Source of the DNA: Adiantum capillus-veneris
Taxonomy: Eukaryota > Streptophyta > Polypodiopsida > Polypodiales > Pteridaceae
Direction of reading: 5' to 3'
Assembly: GCA_014529385.2 (NCBI GenBank)
Contig: CM043960.1
Span: 122,191,043 to 122,255,042, forward strand
Length of the DNA: 64,000 nt
Shown here: in pieces, positions 60,399 through 64,000 of the stretch
Layout of the letters: the number at the start of each line of letters is the position of its first letter
How positions within the stretch are numbered: the first letter of the stretch is position 1
Made by a program: the position numbers and the translations under genes
The notes under the pieces: model-generated
Seen by the model: the letters and a program-made list of their open reading frames with translations, nothing else
Databases searched by the model: none
What the model was told of the DNA's origin: nothing

Positions 60399-60790
60399 CT
60401 CTTGCAGTTTCCAAACGCCACCTCTCGATGCCATGCAGCAGCTCAACCCCCATCTCACTCTATCTTTCCCTAATCCACTGTCGGCCACATGCTCTCTTTC
60501 GTTCGGTTCAACCACCCCTACCCCATGCAGTGGCGTCACATGCCTTATGCACCTCAGGTTAGGATCACGAGCTCGGGACTGCAGACCCGTAGTACTCTCT
60601 GTGTGTGTGTGTGCATGTTGGACATAGTAGTTGCGTCCATTTGCAGGCATGCAACCCCCCCCCCCCCCCCCCCGTTCTCTAGCTCGTAAGCTGCAGCAAC
60701 CCACCACCTCACTACAATCCGTGGATGACACATCAAATACTTTGTCGTCAGGATGGCGCTGCTCTTGGGGTGTTTGGTTGAAAGGGAGAA
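60395..60790. other. No gene recognised
   Basis: C-rich sequence with a 20-base C run at about 60655-60674. No domain or element edge is visible. Confidence 0.45.
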
Positions 60791-60792
60791 CG

Positions 60793-61690
60793 CAGGGTGT
60801 ACAGAGCCGAGCCAAGGGCTGGTGTACGTCAGTTAACAGAAGTTCCTAAAGATAAAATATGTACAAATGCACATTGAACATCAACATGAAGAAGCAGTAA
60901 AGATTGGAGTTAACAAATTTTTCCAAAATGGTCATGTATTGTAAATTCTCGATTTATTTCAAGCCATTGTAATATTTTAATGTGTTAGGAGCTCAATGGG
61001 AGTTTCAAGCTGTAAAGAACAAGGCAATTAGTGTGCCTAGGTGGAAAATTCAGTAAGTGGTGGAGCCCTAAAGGCCTTGGGCGCTCGAACATTGCATATT
61101 TTTACCTTAGGTATATAAGGCAATGTGTAAAAGAAATAAGGGTTCTCAAGCTCATTTGTTGAGAGCACTCTTTGGTGAGAGCTCTTGAGGTGTGTGGCTA
61201 TGGAGTCCTTGAGCTTCTCCTTTCTCATGTGACTTGATTAACACTAATCAATGCTTAATTCTCTTTCACTATGCCTCTCTCATGCTTCTTGTGATTGCCT
61301 ATGATGCTTTGATTAGCTAGATCTTAATTGATTAGTGGTTAATCCCTCTCTAATCTTGTGTGATTGCCCTCTTTTGCTTGTGTGTGCATGTAGGTTTGAT
61401 TGGAGTGTGGTGCTTGATAGATCTATGTGTGTGCTTGTGATTAGTGTGTTGCATGATAGGATTAGTGTTGTGTGCATCTTGGAATCATTAGTGTGTGTGA
61501 TTGGGTTGATTGGAGGTGAAGGAAAGTGGATGTGGAGATTGCCCATCATTGTGGCTTAGCTCCTCCATAGGCCCAGAAGCTCACCTCGTAGAGTCAACCA
61601 TTTGTGTTGCCATGATTAGCTCACTAATTGTGTGAGTGTTTCCATGCCCTAGCTGAGTAGCTCATCCATCCGGATTGATAATTTTGTTGG
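60793..61690 (+). repeat. LTR H, copy 1 (+ strand)
   Basis: From GTACGTCAGTTAACAGA onward it aligns with the reverse complement of 63300-63700: CAAATGCACATTGAA, AGTAAAGATTGGAG, TCATGTATTGTAA, GTGCCTAGGT and CCTTGGGCGC. A TATA box (GGTATATAAGG) lies at about 61109-61119. A purine-rich GAAAGGGAGAACG before it resembles the tract of copy 2. The right edge is a guess. Confidence 0.6.
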
Positions 61691-61699
61691 TCATTCGAG

Positions 61700-62765
61700 C
61701 TATGCAACAATGGAACTCCCAAAAACTGGACATGAGTAGAGCAAGACAGAAAGCGAGCACTGAGGTTCTGTGGAGTTACTGCATACGTAAAAGGTGAGCA
61801 CTGCAAGGGAGGCCAGGTCTAGGGACCAGTTGGTTCCAAGAGCAATGAAGGGAGAGTGCTGGCGTGCAAAAGGGATGCAGAAGAACATTATTCTACAGGT
61901 TGCAAGGGAGGAAGGGGGTGACCATAAGCATCTGGTCGAGTCTACCAAGGACTGATGGCTGTAGGAGTTGATTGGAGCTTGCAAAATGAGCAAGGAAGGA
62001 GTGCTTAACAAGAAGCTGTTTGTGCACAAGAGGTTGCACATTTAGGTCCTTCAGTAGAAGACATGCTTGGCATAGGGAATGATGATGAGATTAATCCACT
62101 AGCTAGTAAGGGAGATGATGTTCAGGTGGGCAACCTAGATTTTCTAGACATGCGGAAGTTGGAGGTCGAAGGACTAATAGATTCATAGGAAACAATGGGA
62201 GTTTCCACCAATATCCAAGTTGTAGATGTGCATGTTCAGCCTGCCGCCCATGAATGGACAAAGAAAGTGACTGGTTTGGTGAGTAAGGAGGAAGCTCCAA
62301 TGCAATTTCCTAAACATGCCATTCGCATGGTGGATAGTATAAATAATGATATCCCATTTGCAACACATGACATGGAAAGATGAAAAGAAGATCCGAAAGT
62401 TTCTATCAACAACCTGATAGTCGATAATGTTGAACCAATACAAAAGATGAATAGTTTGGAGATTGGCTCCTTGGAAGAGAGTCTTGTTGCAGAGGAGCCT
62501 GCACTGCAAGCCGGTGGGGATGATGATACCATCTCTGAGATTGTTAAAGACGACATCTAGAATGCAAGGCATGACAGAGCTGGCTTGGGAAGTGCCGATG
62601 AAACAAATTTGGAAGGAATGGAGGGGCCTCCACTTTAAGATGGTTGGTAGGGATGAGGTGTCAAATATTAGAGGTTTCCATGAGAATAGCAAAAGGAGGG
62701 GGGAAGCGAGTTGGGCTCTCTCGTTTATTATCCATCATAGACTTGCCAAAAGTCACATCAAGTAG
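61700..62765 (+). pseudogene. Degenerate acidic reading frame of unknown origin
   Basis: I do not recognise this sequence. One frame from 62063 reads MLGIGNDDEINPLASKGDD, GNLDFLDMRKLEVEGLIDS, then after a TAG MGVSTNIQVVDVHVQPAAH and VSKEEAPMQFPKHAIRMVD, then after a TGA NNLIVDNVEPIQKMNSLEI and LEESLVAEEPALQAGGDDD, before a final stop at about 62560. It is acidic, like linkers of retroelement ORF1/Gag proteins, but no zinc knuckle or capsid motif follows. It lies downstream of LTR H copy 1 and could be its interior. Confidence 0.35.
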
Positions 62766-63240
62766 CGTAAATTTTTTTTAGTGGCATCCATCATTGTATT
62801 GCATGCTCTAATTTTAGCTCATCGGCTCAATCCTAAGTTCTAACCTCCATATGCTTGTTGTTTGAGTGCATCTTTATTTATTTATTTATTTATTTTTCTC
62901 TCTTGATCTCATGCTCATGTACTCTGGAACATGTCTCCAAGTGGTTATGGTGCAAGTGTGGTGTAGGTAAAGTGTACAAGTCTTGAGGTGTGTCGAGTGT
63001 GTGAGTTTACCTTATGGGGAAGAAGTATAAGCCAAGCGGGTGCCATTTTGTATAGGACTTTGTGTATGCAAGAAGTTTTGTAAGTGTCCAAGGATGTTAA
63101 CTCATATGGGATTGCTTATTTATGGCTTATCTCTGGGTAAGGGTGCTCTCAAGGCTTAATAGTCGAAATTATGATTAAACATGCCCTCACAAATTGTCAT
63201 ATCAGTTGGCACGGTAACATGCATATGAACCCACTTTTAG
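62766..63240. other. No gene recognised; (TTTA)n at 62873-62898
   Basis: AT-rich stretch with a short TTTA array. There are no coding or terminal-repeat signals I can defend. Confidence 0.5.
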
Positions 63241-63244
63241 TTAT

Positions 63245-63702
63245 GCTTTGAGATACAACAAACGCATTTGCAATGTGACAACCGGGGAGGGAGTATGAAG
63301 CACGAGAAGGAGAGGAGTGAGCGACTTTAGCTCACACAGTGTATCTCTTATCCAAAAACTTAATAATTCTTTACAAAGTTGGCTTTTATACCTTAGCCAA
63401 GGTCTAAAATATGTAATGTTTGGCGCCCAAGACCTTTGAGACTCCACACTTATTGTATCTGCAACCTAGGTACACTAACTGACCTATGCTTTACACCTTG
63501 GAACTCTTATTGATCATGTAACACGTTACAATTATCACAATGGCTAAATAATTTGGGAAATTACAATACATAGCCATTTTTTGAAAAATGTGAAAAGTGC
63601 GTACCTCCAATCTTCACTGTTTCTTCATATTCATCTTCGATGTGCATTCATACGTCTTCGGTCTTTAACAGCGTCTGTTAACTGACGTTGACTCAATTAA
63701 CG
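63245..63702 (-). repeat. LTR H, copy 2 (- strand)
   Basis: On the - strand the sequence begins CGTTAATTGAGTC directly after the purine tract AGGAAGGGGAGAA. It has a TATA box (GGTATAAAAGCC) at about 63385-63397 and continues past CCGGTTGTCACATTGC. It is homologous in inverted orientation to 60793-61200. The outer edge is uncertain. Confidence 0.6.
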
Positions 63703-63875
63703 TTCTCCCCTTCCTATTTTAGTACCCGTCCTCGGGCACTGTTGAAAGGTGTCCGTGGAGGCTGTGGAAGGCTTTGATTGGTTGTTGATGGATTGATCTT
63801 CATTTTGTTGTTGGATTTGTTGATGAGGTTCAGTTTGCTCCAACATCTTCATTGGTCCGAGTAGTCGATTCTAAG
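63703..63875 (-). pseudogene. 3' end of a Gypsy polyprotein with polypurine tract
   Basis: On the - strand a short frame reads MKMLEQTEPHQQIQQQNEDQ and ends CPRTGTKIGRGER before TAA. It carries CCGAGGACGG (63726-63735) and a purine tract, in the same layout as 9287-9319. Upstream coding sequence lies outside the window or is decayed; 63876-64000 shows nothing recognisable. Confidence 0.5.
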
Positions 63876-64000
63876 AGATGATGTTGCATTTGTCCGTCGT
63901 AATAGCATAATGATGAGATTGCTATTTATTTATGAAAAATATGTACAAGGGAAGTAGAATGATGAGGTTCTAAATTAGGGTCTTTCACCTGGATGACCAA

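Noticed and set aside
61680-61700. A degenerate PBS (TTGGTCATTCGAGC) after LTR H copy 1
   Set aside because: Too many differences from TGGTATCAGAGC to claim, and the LTR end is not defined.
61700-62765. A host protein-coding gene
   Set aside because: Two stops within the best frame, no recognisable domain, no clear exon-intron signals, and LTR sequence on both sides.

Overview
This is a nuclear, repeat-dense plant window. The evidence is nested LTR retrotransposons of plant type (Ty1/copia and chromodomain-bearing Ty3/gypsy), primer-binding sites matching the plant initiator-Met tRNA (TGGTATCAGAGC), a LINE, and many long GA/CT, CA and TA dinucleotide arrays. A vascular plant with a large genome fits best. 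A fern is possible, but the sequence alone does not prove it. I found no convincing host gene, tRNA, rRNA or CRISPR array. Almost everything I can explain is transposable-element DNA. Family names used below (Gypsy-0/1, Copia-A/B/C, X, E, F, H) are local labels only.

Region 1-22164 is a degraded chromovirus-type Gypsy (Gypsy-0, + strand). Two later insertions split it into three pieces: about 2040-3150, 10809-11221 and 20162-22164. The first insertion is Copia-A1 (- strand, 3151-10808, target duplication TCCAA), which itself holds fragments of other Gypsy elements at about 6150-9950. The second is Gypsy-1 (11222-20161), a much better preserved copy of the same family as its host, with LTRs of about 1.6 kb, PBS, gag, PR, RT, RNase H, INT, chromodomain and PPT.

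Region 22165-28856 is an old Gypsy-like element X on the - strand. It has direct terminal repeats of about 1 kb, a PBS, a degenerate gag and a fossil RT motif. A truncated Copia-B fragment (23125-24793) lies inside it.

Region 28857-47610 is a Russian-doll nest. A Copia-B relic (- strand) was split inside its 3' LTR by Copia-A2 (29583-46882, TSD AGAGG). Copia-A2 was in turn hit in gag by an almost full-length Copia-B (30552-36048) and in integrase by an almost full-length Copia-C (37572-44659, TSD CACCC). LTR divergence counted by eye (Copia-A2 about 6%, Copia-B and Copia-C about 2%) agrees with this order. All copies carry nonsense or frameshift damage.

Region 47611-54449 holds an odd LTR-PBS-LTR-PBS tandem (element E). 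Its second LTR is interrupted by F (48217-54246, TSD ACGT), a non-autonomous LTR element that encodes only Gag and protease. Region 54450-60394 contains a LINE with an L1-ORF1p-like ORF1 and a 1,045-codon endonuclease/RT ORF2. Region 60395-64000 holds two inverted copies of one LTR (H), a degenerate acidic reading frame and the 3' end of a Gypsy element.

The genes therefore work together only as transposon modules: gag (particle), PR (processing), RT/RNase H (cDNA) and INT or EN (integration). The most unusual items are four near-perfect 30-bp ACGCGT-centred palindromes in a Gypsy leader (6856-7580), the Gag-PR-only element F, the LINE ORF1/ORF2 layout, and an open 383-codon gypsy/copia chimera.
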